Below are positions 1 to 13,223 of a stretch of DNA of 64,000 nucleotides, in pieces. Below the pieces are notes generated by a model, which saw only the letters and a list, made by a program, of their open reading frames with translations, was not told the DNA's origin and made no database searches. Each line of letters starts with the position of its first letter. Position 1 is the stretch's first letter. Made by a program: the position numbers and the translations under genes. This stretch comes from Calycina herbarum (lineage: Eukaryota > Ascomycota > Leotiomycetes > Helotiales > Pezizellaceae): positions 62,001 to 126,000 of the forward strand of contig LLEY01000106.1 in NCBI GenBank assembly GCA_001414485.1, in the 5' to 3' direction.

Positions 1-548
1 TGAGGTTACTTTATATAATTCGAAGTTTTTTTAGTAAGAATATATAGAATACTAGATAGATGTTTATTATTTATAGTAGTATTAATTTATAATTAAAAGA
101 GTTTCTAACTTATTTAATTTTAAATAGTCTTAGTTTCTTATAGTCTAGGTTATTACTTAGTCTTTTTATATTAATATTTTTTTATATTAAGTAAACTTTA
201 TCTCTCTCTTTTAATATTAGCTTCTAACTACGTTGTTTATTATAGTAGTATATATTACGTTTAGCTATAAACTATAAATCCCTTATAAGTTCCTTATATA
301 GGTTTTTGATTTTTAAGACCTAAATATAAGTAGATTAATTATTAATTATTATAGTTAATAGTTCTTAGTATACTACTAATTTATATCTAAAGTTAGTATA
401 GAATAGTATAATATACGTGGTTTTTATTACTAAACTATTATAGACGAACTATGCTAATAATAAGAGTTTAATCTAATTATCTTACTAATAATTTATATAA
501 TAATAAAGGTGTATTTTAACTACTTAATTTATTTGTTTATTTCCTTTA
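1..548 (-). mobile_element. Ty3/gypsy remnant F, integrase and chromodomain-side end
   Basis: The first 548 bases match the end of pol in element B at about 23,611-24,120 over most of their length, in the same minus orientation, with scattered C/T and G/A differences. The element continues on the other side of insertion G at 2412. Every frame is full of TAA and TAG codons, as expected of RIP. The left end lies outside the window, so no LTR can be seen. F is a related but more diverged family member than A and B. Confidence 0.75.
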
Positions 549-2409
549 ACGTAGTATACTAGGACCTTGTAATTATTAGAACCTTATGAATTTTTTCCTA
601 CTCTACTACTTTAAAATATAATAAAACTACTATAATATATTAAATTAATTAAAACTACTTAGAATCTAATAAACTAGATATATCTACAACTTCTTAACAC
701 GTCTATGTATTATAACCAGTTTTTCTATAAGTGCTATAACGTCGCTAAGTCGTTTATTCTTTATCTTCTCTACTCTTCTTAGAGCGCTTATTACGTTAAA
801 CCTACTCCTCTGTATTCTTCTAGGCTAATCTATCCTATATATCCTCTATAGTAAGTACACCTCCTTCTTAGATATAGGTATTTTTAACCCTCTAGCGTTT
901 ACTAAGGGCTTTATTTACTGTTCGAAGTATATAGACCTCGGCTAATAAGAGGGTTACCTTATAAGCTAATTACTCTATACCTTTTACTAAAGAAGCTATT
1001 ATCTAGAAAATAGGTATTAGCGAGCTTCCTTAGTAACGAGTAATACGATCCTTAATAAGAGTTGATTACGAAAGAGCTTTAGAAGAGTTATAAGAAGTCT
1101 AGGAGACCTAAGGGGTAGCGTTAGCAGAGGGGGGTCCGGTAGGTATAGGAGTCTATAACTTAATATTAAGCTTTAAGATTATAGTCTAAGGTTCTAGAGG
1201 TACTAGACCAGCTCTATAGAACCTAGCTTTAGCGTTTTAGGTTGTTATTAACTAGTTATAGACTATGTAAAACGTAAGAAAGAACTCGACCTTAGTAATA
1301 TAGTTTATATAAGCCTTGATAAAGGTCTCGATTTAACGCCTATATATATGTTTAAGAATACTAAAACACCTAACGTCGAGTAGCTAGGTTAGATAAGACG
1401 AATAAGAAGGTAGGTAAAGAGTAATAATATTATATAACTTATAATACTCTTAGAATACTACTGATTTATAACTCTTATATCTATCTAGAACTAACATTTA
1501 ATATAGCTCTTTTATATAACTACGAGTATACTTATCGAAGTATTCTAGCTATTCTAAGCTTATCTTATTATTAGTCTATCTATTACTAGTTAGTTTAATA
1601 ACCTAGTTATTAGAAAGACCGCCCTTAGTATACTAACTAGTAAGGTGATTTTTCTCTTAAACTACTAAGAATAGAGAGATGCTTAAACTCTCTCTATTAA
1701 TATAGACAATTGCTATAGCCTATTCCCGATTACCTAGCTAGACAGCCTTATCTCTGCTACGTCGATTAGCGCGTATAATAACTATTCTAGCGTAGATAAC
1801 ACCTATTATAAAACTAGTCTTATTAAAGTTATAGAAATCGTAGTCTTAGATCCTATATTTCGCCTATATATTCTCTACTAGTTAAAACCATATACTAATT
1901 AGCTTAGGATCTTCGTATAAGGCTCTTTAGAAATCGTAAACGCGATTAAAACATGTCTTTAGTTTTAGACGTCGTTATATAAATCGTTATACCTAGTTCT
2001 TTCTAACACGTTATTCTCTATATAACTTAAGTATATAATTTACTATATCTTCTATACTACCTAGCTAAGGTATAAATCCTCTTATATCTAGATTAAGTAT
2101 ATTTTAAATAATCACCTCCTCTTCTATTATAGTTATTTTATGATTTACTAGCTAGCGTTTACTAAGAGTAGTTCGACTAGCTATTCTATTAGTAAGTATA
2201 GAATAAAGAACTCTATATAGCTTCGCAGCTTTACTACAGTTTATTCGTTTAGATAATTAAATAGCTTCGATAGCTAGGATAATTCGAGCTTCTTAGGTTT
2301 AAGATTCTATTAGATAGTTGTTAAGAAAACGCGTATTAAAGTTAGAGGTAGTAGAGTAGGGAAAAAATTCACGAGGTCCTAATAATCACAAGGTCCTAGT
2401 ATACTACGT
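549..2409 (-). mobile_element. Fot1/pogo-like DNA transposon G, inserted in gypsy F
   Basis: The element is 1,861 bp long. Its left end reads ACGTAGTATACTAGGACCTT and the inverse complement of its right end is the same for over 20 bases, so these are terminal inverted repeats. A TA dinucleotide flanks both ends (547-548 and 2410-2411), the target duplication of the Tc1/mariner superfamily. Read on the minus strand, the interior gives a degraded Fot1-type transposase: a YNFNK.SFIIGV segment stands where this family has its first catalytic Asp (NFDE), and an LYLPTYSSYLTQPLDV segment matches the conserved HSSHLLQPLDV block. Many in-frame TAG and TAA codons show it is dead. Gypsy F resumes directly on each side. 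Confidence 0.85.
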
Positions 2410-2411
2410 TA

Positions 2412-3560
2412 TTTATCTAGAGATAGAAGGCTGTTAATAGCTTTCTTTTTATACTTAATTATTCTATAAAAGTAATCTAGAATTTTAAGATAAAGAGCTT
2501 ATCTCTATCTAAGAGTATTTCTTCTAGTAGTTTATATCTTAAGACTACTTCTTTTAGAAATATAAATACTAATTCTTTAGCTATACTTAATTCTATATAT
2601 AGTATTAAAATTATATACTTTATAAGCTGTTTTATAATAACTAGGATTAAATTATATTTAACTCCTATTATTAGATTCTTAGATTTTAGTAATTTAATAA
2701 TAAAATCCTAAGAGATCGATTTCTAAGATATTTATAGTATTAGAGTAGTATCTATCTATTTATAAGATATATAGTAAGAAGTCTTATTCTAGATATAGAT
2801 ATTATACTCTACTATTACTTCCTTAACTAACTTCGATACTCTATTTATATAGTAATATTATTTTATTTACTAAACTATTCTTTATATCTCTTAATATTTA
2901 TAAGCTAGTATAGAATAATATTCTCTAATAAACTCTCTTATATATAAAGTAGAGACCTAGAGTTTTCTATTCTTATACTTTTCTTTAGTGTTTTATTTCT
3001 TAGTTACTTAGTATATATTAATAAAGTTATATCTACTTAGTAGAGGGTTTTTTACTTCTACCTAAGATACTAATTCTAGACGAGCTTCTTCTTAAGCTCT
3101 CTAAATTTTCTTTTCTTATAGATCTTCTCTATATTCTATAGTAGTAATCTTATAGATTATAGATACTAAATCACTATTCTTATTATATTTTAGTATTACT
3201 ATGTCTATATACGTCTTATTATCTTTATAGCCTAGTTTCTAGCTAAGAGCGTCGGCTCGTATATTACTTATACTACTAATATATTATATAATTATCTTAA
3301 ATCTAGCTAGAGTCTCTAACTATCTAGCTAGTTATCTAGTAATAAGTTTTTTAGTTATTATAAATGTTTTTAGGTTTAAATAATTAGTAAGTATTATTAC
3401 TAGATATTTTATACTTTAGAGATAGATTCTCTATTCTTTAAAAGCTAAGATAATAGCTGTTAAGATTTAAGTTTAGTAAATAAGTTCGGCTATTTTTTAG
3501 AAATTAGTTCGTATACTATGTAGTTTAGTTAAATAGCCTTTCTACTTAAGAGAACTCTTC
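2412..3560 (-). mobile_element. Ty3/gypsy remnant F, RNase H to integrase part
   Basis: This continues the element cut by G. From 2412 it aligns with B around 24,140 (a stretch beginning gctgttaatagctt against gctgttaagagctt), and at 3,280-3,450 it encodes on the minus strand the block that ends the RNase H domain in gypsy elements (LAFKE.RIYL, then TN..NLKTF). The reverse transcriptase that should lie further right is missing, because another element (H) takes over between about 3,450 and 3,800. The exact junction is not resolved. All frames carry RIP-type stops. Confidence 0.6.
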
Positions 3561-3599
3561 TCTCTTTATAGATAATCTAATATACTACTATTATATATT

Positions 3600-6505
3600 A
3601 TCTACCTTTATCTTTACGTCGTATAATAGGTATTACTATTATATTATAAGATAAATATAAACGATAATAACAGCTTTAAAGAATAGGCGAGTATAGTAAG
3701 TATAAGCCTTTCTAACCTTTAAAGTCTATTTACTTCGCTCTCTTATAACACTCTATCCTCCTCTAAATCTATAAGAGCCTATATACTCAAAGAACTTAGA
3801 GAATTTATTAAAAACTCTAGTATTATACTAGGTAATATAGAAAGTGTCTAAAACGCTCTTTAAGATCTCTTAACTAAGTATAGTATACTCGAGAGCTAAT
3901 ACTATATAGTCTAACGTAGTAAGAAAGAGATAGAAACAGATCTTAAAAACGAGTAGAGGATAACCGCTGATTTATAAGATTAACTTTAGATTATATAAGT
4001 ATAACTTAATTACATACTCTCGCGGCTCCTAGTACCTATTAGTCCTACGAATACTAGCTTTATAATCCTTTTAAGAATGTCTATTATAATTAGTTAAGCT
4101 TGCTTAGTTAGAGTGTTTATCGTTGTCTACTATATACTACTAATAATTCTTTTTAGCTAAGGGCTATTAAAGACCCTTTTATCTAGCCTCCTATTAATGT
4201 AGGCAGATTAGAGGGCTGATAGGTTCCTTATAATTATATCTAGCTTAACCTTTATAGCCTTAAGGCCTCCTATTACCCTTAAGGTTACGAACTCTCCTAG
4301 AGTCTCGAGCTGGGCAGGCTAGGCTGTTTTCGACTATAGGATATAGTAGTCCTCGTACGTCTTTTAAATAGACTTGTAGTTGTCTCTTATCTCTTTTAAG
4401 AGACCGTTCTAGAGGAAGTGTTTTAGTAAGGATAAGTTAGTTCCTTGCGATCGTAGCTATTTAGGCGAAGGAGAAGAGATTAGTAGGGCTCCTGCTATTA
4501 AGGACACTAGTTAGCAATTTCCTTAGGATTAAAACGTGAAATTACATCGGCTAGGATATTATCCTTTCCTATAATCTATCTAGGGATAACCTCGATATTA
4601 TATTTAGCTACTCGTAGAAGGATCTGTTATAGAACCGTGTTTACTTCGCCTTTAAGCGAAGACTTCTTAAGACCTGTCTAGGAGATCGAGCTATCTATAT
4701 AAGTAATAACTTTCTTTCTACGCTACTGTTTTATAAAGTAGTTAAAAGCTAGAGCGATCGCCCCTAGCTTAAAGATATTAATATCAAAGACATCGTTAGT
4801 ATTATACTTAACCTTAGCTATAAAGGCTTGTTCTTTTAGAAGGGAGTTACACTAGTTTCTCTAGTCTATATCAGGGGTCTCTATAGAGAACCCCCCTATG
4901 CCTTCTATTAAGGCGTCTGTAAAGAGCTGAATCGCTACTCTCGCTTTACTGTCAAAGTAGTATATACTGTTATATAGAGAGAGGAATTCGTTCTACTATT
5001 TAATATCTTTTATAATAGTTAGGTTAAGTTACTTTCTTAAGGCCTTTGGCATATTTGTTAGGTAGCTTGCTAGGAAAACGTATAGGTATAGTATAAATAC
5101 CTTTCCTAGCTTAACAACGTTTAAGTAGAAGCTTAGAAAGCCTACTAGGGATTGTATTTCGTTGAGAGTTGCCTAGCCTTAGTCTAGTATAATAGACGTT
5201 AAGGCTTATACTTTGGCTATCTTCTCTTTTAGTAGTTTTATAATAAATTTATAAGTATTATACTTAATTCTAAGGATAGTAATAACCCGACTCTCGCAGT
5301 CCTTCTTCTTATTCCTCGGGACGCCTAGGAAGTCGGTTAAGAGCGTGTACTAGCTGTGGAAGTGGGCTACCTGCTCTTAAAGGTCTGGTCCTATATAGAA
5401 GAAGAAAATAAAGTTATCTAAGTAGTATAGTAAGAGCTTAACGCCAACGCCTAAGTATGATTTAAGAATCTAATATAGTACTTCAGCTACTAGGTTAAAC
5501 AGGAAAGAGGCTGTTGCTAGGCCGAATAGGAGGCATGTTTCTCGGTAATATACTCCTATCTAATTAAAGCCTAATAGCTACTGGTCTTTCTAAGACACTA
5601 GGATGATTCTAAAGACGTCTTTCAGATCCTTCTTTATAATAAAGCAGCCGTGCTCTGTCTAAAGGATAGCTGCTATAACAGCGTCGAAATACGGGTATTC
5701 GATACCTCTATATTCCTTAGGAATACCATCGTTTATAGACCTCTCTACTAGTATAGAGAGGTTATAGATTATATAGAAACCGCTATCGCTCTTAAGTACT
5801 ACGCCTAATAGGGAGGATATAAAAGGTAGGAGAGGGGGGTATAGTAGTACTCTATAGAGCTTTAAATCAGCCTCTAACCTACTCTCTATTGTATTTAGAT
5901 CATCCTTAATAGATAGCAGATTTCTTAAGAGGATAAGCTAGTTAGGGCCTTTATAGCTAATCCGACATCTAAAGGTTAAAATGCCTACGATTATATTACC
6001 TAATAGGCTCGGCCTAGAGAAAGATCTCCGTTCGTCTTAGTATAGAAACGTAAGGTAATGTCTAACAAGGTCTAACTCTATAGGGTTTAATTACCTACTT
6101 AATAAGATATACGACGATAGATCACCTTAGACTAGGTAGTCTTTAAGAAGACGTACCTATCTATCCCTTTTCAGCGGAGACGGCGAGTCTCTAAGTAGGC
6201 ACGAGGTATCTATAAGTTTATATAGCAAGTATATATTTAGACGTAGAGGGTAAGAGGAACAGTATACTATAGTTTTTTCGAATAACTAATAACATTCCTA
6301 GTCCTCTATAATATCTTAGCTACGGGCTTAAGTTTAAGGGCACTAGATAACCTAGTAGTCCTCTCTACAACTTATAGTCTAGTATTTATACTCGAATTTA
6401 TATCTATCGCTATACTTATATCTGTTTGAATTCTATATTCGACATACTCTATCTAGTTCTATAGCCTTACTAGGCGTTATAATAGGTCTTCTGTCGAAGC
6501 TTCTC
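3600..6505 (-). mobile_element. DIRS-like tyrosine-recombinase retrotransposon H, 3' part
   Basis: On the minus strand, from right to left, degraded reading frames show a reverse transcriptase (an FGLATASFLFNL segment and a YYLDNFIFF segment near 5,402-5,440, where the family has YLDDF), then an RNase H segment with GKDNILADVISRF (about 4,520-4,600), then a segment resembling the start of the tyrosine recombinase of DIRS-type elements (about 4,250-4,440: NGLLKEIRDNYKSI, LETLGEFVTLRVIGGLK). The order RT, RNase H, YR is diagnostic of DIRS-like elements. The catalytic RHRY residues could not be placed with confidence. Many TAG codons stand where Trp or Gln is expected. The 5' part lies beyond gypsy A, at 29,889-30,780. 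A gypsy-type reading of the RT is less likely because of the FGLATASF context. Confidence 0.55.
6501..6505. repeat. Target-site duplication TTCTC of gypsy A, left copy
   Basis: TTCTC stands directly before the first base of the 5' LTR and is repeated at 29884-29888 directly after the 3' LTR. A 5-bp duplication is normal for Ty3/gypsy elements. It proves the two LTRs, 23 kb apart, belong to one insertion into element H. Confidence 0.9.
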
Positions 6506-6968
6506 TGTCACGAATCACGTGCTAGCACGTGACAGAGTGAAGTCCAGGCGACGCTCTAACAGAACGAGCACTATTATAACCCTAGAAGGAGGAAAGGATT
6601 AAGTATAATAGGACATGTAATCCTAAGGATCTTATTATAGTTATATTACGTAACTCGGTTAGAGGCAGTTAGGTAATAGAGTCTAGTTTTAAGAAGCCCT
6701 AGAAATAGAGTCGGACTCTATTTTCGGGACTCCTGCTAAGTAGAACTCTAAATATAAACGAAAGGTTCTATATAAGACTAGTACGTCTATTATTAGATAG
6801 AAGCTTTATACTTAACTTTAGTTATTAATCTTATTATTTTATTTAATATCTTTAATATAAGTAACGAGTTCACTTCTAAGTAAGTAACCCGGCGTATCTG
6901 TACTTCTTACTATATACTAACCTTCGAGACTTAGTCACCTTTATTTAGTTTGTTTAAGTTTTATTATA
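6506..6968 (+). repeat. 5' LTR of gypsy A, heavily RIP-mutated
   Basis: This 463-bp LTR carries the palindrome CACGTGCTAGCACGTG near its start (6516-6531) and is the same length as the right LTR at 29421. Compared with that copy it has many C-to-T and G-to-A changes, for example ctattataacc for ctattgtaacc and ttttattata for tttcgttaca at the end. The right copy therefore approximates the original sequence. Confidence 0.92.
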
Positions 6969-9900
6969 CTTTAAGTACCTACTTAGAAGTAAGATCGCTA
7001 CTATATTAGTAACCTCTTCTACTCTAAAAGCTACTCTGCTAAAGCTAGCTGCGGCCTCTCTAGTTACGTTAGTTACTACTCTCTATAAGGAAGTGAAACT
7101 TCTAGTTCTAAAGCTGTTTAATAGCTTACCTAAGAAACTAGCTAAGTTCTTAATAAAAGCTTCTCTATACTTAAACTTTTATTATACTTAGTTTAGAAAT
7201 AAAACTAACTAGGTAATATAGTTATCTACTTATCTTAAAAGAGTAGCTTATAACTAGTTAGAACTATATCTAGAGGACTACTAGGTAAATAAAACAACTA
7301 AGAGAAAAGTCTCTCTTTAAATATTTAAAAAAATAAGAGATTTATTTAAGAATGTTTAAGAGTTTAGAAATAGAATTAACTAGGCTTTTAAAGATGTTAA
7401 TATAAAGAAAAAGGTAGTTAGAGCTTTATATATATTTAGGTAAAAGAGTTTAGCTACTAAGTATACTTTATAATTTTAATAGTACTTTATATAGATAGGA
7501 TAGAACGATAAGGTATTATATAAACAATTCTATTATAGGCTTAAAGATAATATTAAGAATAAACTCGCTTAAGAGGATTTTCTAAATATATTAAATAAAT
7601 TAATAAATAATATAATTAAGATTAATAACCGTATCTATAAAAGGAATTTAGAGAAGAAAGGAAGTTATAGCTATTAATATAGAAAGAGTAGATAGAAAGA
7701 TTATAAAGATCTTATAGAAATTAACGCTACTTAAAAATTATAGGTTCTAGAGAAGGAATCTAAGAAAGAAAACTCCTAGAAAGGAGGACTGTCTTAGAAA
7801 GAACGAAATCGTTAACGTAAGTAGAACTTATATTATAACTATGATCTTCTTAGCTATAGAGTAAATAAGTATAGTAAGAAGAAAGATTCTAAGAGAAAGA
7901 AACAAATTAATACTACTATTTAATAATAGGTAGCTTTAACTAATTATATTAAACTTATAGATAAAGAACTTAAGATACGAGGATATAGTATATAAATTAA
8001 AACAGACGCTGTAAATATAACGTTAGACGCTGTATACTTATAGCTAAACAAAGGAATTAAGTTATAAGTTAGTAAGGTATAAGATATTAATAACAATAGA
8101 GATCTATTACTTAAAGAATATTATAATATATAGTTAGAAATAAATTATAAATTACTTATTTAAGTATAATATAAATCACTATTATTAATAAGTTTATTAG
8201 AGTTATTAGAATTAGAATCTAATTTAGAGAAGGTAAATCCTAGAATATACGAATCTAAAAAAGGAGAAATATAGGCATTTATTAGGACCTTTAAGAGAGA
8301 GAATAAATAGGTATATATAGAAGAATAAAAACCTAATTTCTAGAGCCTATATTCTACTTAAGGAATTAATCCTACTATCTTAACTACTTATAAAATAGTA
8401 AGAAATGATTAAGATTAAATAACTATAGTTAGCTCTATTAATAGCAAGGAAACTATTAAGTTTAAGTAGCTAGGACTAGAATAGATAATACTAAATAACT
8501 ACCTAAAGAAGGAAGATCTATAGAGGGTTACTAATTTAAAGAATAATACTACTAAATAGTAATAGTATTACTTAAATAGATTTAATAAATACAATAGATA
8601 TTTAAAGTTAGATATAACTACCTATCTTCCTAGTTAAGACTATAAGTTAGAAATTAATAAGAAATATTAGATATTAAGAGTTAAAAAGGGAGTTATAATA
8701 GTATTTAAAGGATTAGAGGACTAGCAAATGTTTAAGGTTACTAAGGTAGACTCTTAAGCTAACCTAATCTAGGAATTCTATTAACCTATAAAAGGTAAGT
8801 AGTAGACTACTAAAACCTTATATAGAGTAACTATTAAATAGGTTTAGTATAAACTATAAGTATTATTAGACTAGTCTATAGAAAGAGGGTTTATAAGAAT
8901 ACTTCTAGAACTTAAGAGAACTATAGAAGATAGTCTAATATATAAAGTAGTTTTTTCTAATAACGAAAAAGTAATATTCTTCTTAAGCTCTTAAAAAGGA
9001 GATAATAGAAAAAGAAGATTTAAAGTTTATTATATTAAACTAGAAAATTATACTATTATAGGAGAGTTAAATACTATATCTAGAGAAAATTAACTTATAG
9101 TAATAGTAAAGATAAGAGGAAAGGAACTCTAAGTCTTAATTAATTCTAGAATAATAAACAATTTCCTTTTCTTAATAGCTTAGAAGAAGCTAAACATCTT
9201 AATTAAAGGTATAAAGCTATACTACTTAGGAGTAGTTAATAGAATAGACGTTATATACTAGAATAGAATTATCGATTAATAAACTATTCTAATAAGTATT
9301 ACTATTAAAAGATACTACTTAGATATATAATTTAATATTATTAAAATAGAGAATAAAGAAGTAATAGTTAGTATACTATAGATTTAAGAATATAATCTAG
9401 ATATTAACTAGAAGGTTTAGAAAATAACCTTTAGTTAATATAATTATATAGGTTTGTAATTATAACTATAAGACTAGAACAAGGTTAGCGCTACCTCTTC
9501 TAAGACGCTAGGATACCTAGTCTAAAGTCTTCTATAGGTTAGTAGAACAGCTAATAACGAAATATCTATATAGTATAGAGAATTTAAGGCTTTGTTTAAA
9601 AACCTAGAAGACTTACGAGCCTTATTAGAATATTACTTATAAGATTATAAGATTAAATTAAAAGAGGGTTATTACCTCTTAAAGTAGAAGCTTTAGTTAT
9701 ATAACTAGAAAAGCCTATAAAGGATAGAAAGTTATATAAAGGAAGGTATTAAGAAGAGATATATTAGAAAGTCTAAGTTACTAATTACCTTAAATATACT
9801 TATTATTAAGAAGAAAGATAATCTAGATAAGAGAGTATATATTAATTACTAAGAAGTAAATTATACTATAGTTAAGAACACTTATCTACTACTACTTAGC

Positions 9901-11161
9901 TAATACTTATAGGATAAGTTAGGTAAGGTAGTACGATTTACGAAACTAGATTAATAAAACGTTTATAGACTTATATAAATAAAAGTTAGAGATAAATAGA
10001 AGATAGTATTTACTTTATTATTAGGTATTTATAAATATATAGTTATACTATTTAGACTCTATAATATACTAACTATATATTAGAGATAAAATAATAATAT
10101 TTTAAGAGATCTTCTAAGAGTAATAGTAATCTATTACCTAGATAATATCTTAATCTTCTTAGAAAGAGAAGAAGAATATAAGAGATATGTTAAAGAAGTT
10201 TTATAATAACTTATAAAAGTAAACTCTTAGTTAAAACTCTTAAAATACGAGTTTAGAGTAACTTAGATACTTTTTCTAAGCTAGGTATTTAGCTTAGAGA
10301 AAATAGAAATAGATCTAGTAAAGATCTAAGATATTTTAAACTAGAAGTTACTAGAAAATATAAAAGATATATAGTCTTTCTTTAGGTTTATAAACTTTTA
10401 CTATCTATTTATCTAAGACTATATAAAGATTACTAAGCTAATATTAGAACTAGTTAAGAAAGCTATTAAGTTTATATAGAATAAATAAGTAGAGGATACT
10501 TTTTAAAAGATTAAAGTGAAGTTTATAGAGAAACCTATTTTATACGATTTTAATATAGATAAACCTAGTATAATTAAAATAGATGCTTTAGATATATTAG
10601 TAAGTATGATTTACTTATAACTAAATAATAAGAGAAAACTTATATCTATTATATATTATTCTAAAATATTTAACTTAGTATAATAAAACTATAGTATCTT
10701 TAATAAGGAATTGCTTACTATAGTACTAGCTTTAGAATACTAGAGAATCTATTTATAGCTAGTAAAATACTAAGTTACGATTTTATCTAACTATAAGAAC
10801 CTTAGAATGTTTATAATAACTAAGGAACTTATAACTAAATAACTAGCTAGATAGTTAGAGATATTAGAAGGATTTAATATTATTATTTAATATATAAAGA
10901 GAACGTTAAATACTTAAGCTAATACTCTTAGCTAGAAACCTAGATATAAGAGAAATAAAGAGTATAAAAAGATTATAATCTTAAAAACTCTTAAGAATAG
11001 AGACCTAGTACTTATTATATATAAAATAGTAGTAATAAATAATATCTAGATAGATAAAATTTAAAATATATATAAAGGTTATAACTAGTATATAAAAGGA
11101 AAGTTATAGGTTCCTAGCTTATATATAAAAGAATTTATATAGGAATACTATACTACGCCTA
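6969..11161 (+). mobile_element. Gypsy A interior: gag, reverse transcriptase, RNase H (degraded)
   Basis: After the LTR, about 7,010-8,050 encodes a gag-like frame collinear with that of B (28,776 leftward). It contains a degraded CCHC knuckle region near 7,830 (LYYNY.L..YR.NKY, cysteines changed to tyrosine by G-to-A). From about 9,560 the frames give a gypsy reverse transcriptase, with YLDNILIF at about 10,135-10,160 where YLDD is expected, and then RNase H with FNKELLTIVLAL and YKNLRMF segments near 10,700-10,810. TAG and TAA codons interrupt all frames. It stops at 11161 because Fot1-like D is inserted in a TA. Confidence 0.8.
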
Positions 11162-11345
11162 ACGTGTTTCATAAGCGAGTCGCCTATATAAGCGAGTCGT
11201 CTACTTTTTCAACCTAGTATTATTATAATATAAAATACTTAATACTATACAAAGTTATTATTACTATAGAAGCTATCTAGTATTCTTTAGAACTTTCGCT
11301 ATCTTCTATATCTAATATTTCTGTCTAATAAGTACGAGAATTATA

Positions 11346-13223
11346 ACGTATTTCCCGGGTAAGCCGATCACCCGGGTAAGCCGATCACCCGGGTAAGCCG
11401 ATCACCCGGGTAAGCCGATCACCCGGGTAAGCCGATTACTAAAACACTAAAACGCGACACTTAACTTAAAATTAAAATACTACCACTTAATTAAGCCTAA
11501 CTCTCTAATAAAGAGAGTCGCATTCTTTTAGCTGTCTAAGCCTTTAATTCAGGTTATTTTAAGAGTATACGAGCTTATATTAAAGCCTACGACGTGCCTT
11601 ATACAACCCTCTACGACCGAATATACGGAATCCCTTCGCAACGCGATACTCCTTCTAATGCTCAAAGACTTACCTCCGAAGAAGAGCGAGCTATCGTACG
11701 ATATATTCTCGACCTAGACTCGCGTAGATTCCTACCTCGGCTAGTAGCTGTTCGAGAAATAGTAGACCTTCTTCTCTCTAAACGCGACGCGCCTCTAGTA
11801 GGTAAGAATTAGACTTCTACCTTTATTAAACGCTATATAGAGATTAAAACGAAATTCAGCTATAAGTACGATTATAAAAGAGCTTAGTACGAAGACTCTA
11901 TAGTTCTTAGAGACTGGTTTAGACTTATATAAAATATAATTACTAAATATAGAGTTATAGAGAAGGATATATATAACTTCGACGAAGCTAGGTTTCTTAT
12001 AAGAGTTATTACAACTACTAAAGTTATTATAAGCTCAGAGTTAAGGAATCGTCTAAAGACTGCTTAGCTAGGAAATAGGGAGTAGGTTTCGATTATATCG
12101 GATATAAACTCGTATAGTTAAGCACTTCCTCTGTTTATTATTTTCAAGAGACAGTACTACCTCTCAGCTTAGTATAAGGAGTTAGGTCTTCTATAAGATT
12201 AGGTAATTACACTAAGTAAGAATAGATAGACGATAAACGAGATTAGATTTAAGTAGATTTAGTACTTTAATAAACATATAAAAGGTTATACAGTTAGACG
12301 ATATAGACTCCTTGTTCTTAATAGCTACGAGTTATATATTTCAGTTTAATTTTAGTAATACTATTAGGATAATAATATTATTACTCTCTATATACTACTA
12401 CACTTATCTCACATCCTTCAGCCTCTTAACATTAGCTGTTTTAGCTCTCTAAAGGTATTATATAATAAGCAGATTAAGAATCTCGTTCGAGTTAGAATCT
12501 AGTATATTACTAAGCTTAAGTTCCTTCTTATATTTAAAAAGGCATTCAAAGCTATATTTATAAAGTAGAATATCAAGAGTAGATTCCGAGCAACTGGCTT
12601 AGTTCTATATAATCCTAAGAACGTGCTTTCTTACCTTAATCTAAGACTAAAGACACTAACTCCACCTCTTATAAACGAGCTAAACTAGACTCTAAAGACG
12701 CTATAGAACGTAATAGAGCTTGGATTCTAGACTATATATCTTAAAAACCGTATTATATAATACTAAGATAGCTCTCTAATATTAATTAATAAGGTATTTA
12801 ATCAGCTTACTAAGAGAGCTTAAATTATAATATATAGAGCTACTCTTATAAGAGCTGAAATTAAGATACTATAAGAGGTAATTCAGCTTAAAAAGAGAAG
12901 AGAGAGAAAGCGAAAGAGGCGTATTTACTAAGGTAGAAGTCTTATAGTTAAAGAAGGCGAGGAAATTATTCAAAGTATTTAAACTTAGTAGAAAGAGAGT
13001 AGTAATAATATATAACGCCAGCGCTTAGAAGGTAAGCGGCGACGTTGTAGTTTATATAATCAGGTTAGATATAATACTCGTATATACGAGACACCTTAGG
13101 AATCGATTAATATAAGTAGCTAGAGGTTTTTTAATAGTGTTATTATAATATATTTAAAGTTGTAGTATTATCGCGTTTTAGTAATCAGCTTACCCGGGTG
13201 ATCGGCTTACCCGGGAAATACGT
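11346..13223 (+). mobile_element. Fot1/pogo-like DNA transposon E, inserted in D
   Basis: This 1,878-bp element has TIRs beginning ACGTATTTCCCGGGTAAG and a TA on each side (11344-11345 and 13224-13225). The plus strand encodes the transposase from about 11,594. The first 72 codons are open and hold a CENP-B-type helix-turn-helix (LTSEEERAIVRYILDLD). After a TAG the frame continues with NFDEARFLIRV (first catalytic Asp), SYELYIS and LLHLSHILQPLNISCFSSLK, the conserved core. Roughly a dozen TAG and TAA codons show RIP. Its 5' TIR is extended by tandem repeats that its 3' TIR has in fewer copies. Confidence 0.9.
11354..11438 (+). repeat. Five tandem 17-bp repeats in the 5' end of Fot1-like E
   Basis: The unit CCCGGGTAAGCCGATCA is repeated five times without spacers; the last copy ends TTA. 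The other end of E (about 13,176-13,216, inverted) has only two copies. The repeats are part of the terminal inverted repeat, where transposase binding sites usually lie. They are GC-rich and almost untouched by RIP. They are not a CRISPR array, since there are no spacers. Confidence 0.95.

Noticed and set aside
11354..11438. Possible CRISPR-like array (five exact GC-rich repeats)
   Set aside because: The repeats are directly adjacent with no spacers, lie in the terminal inverted repeat of a Fot1-like element, and the organism is a eukaryote.
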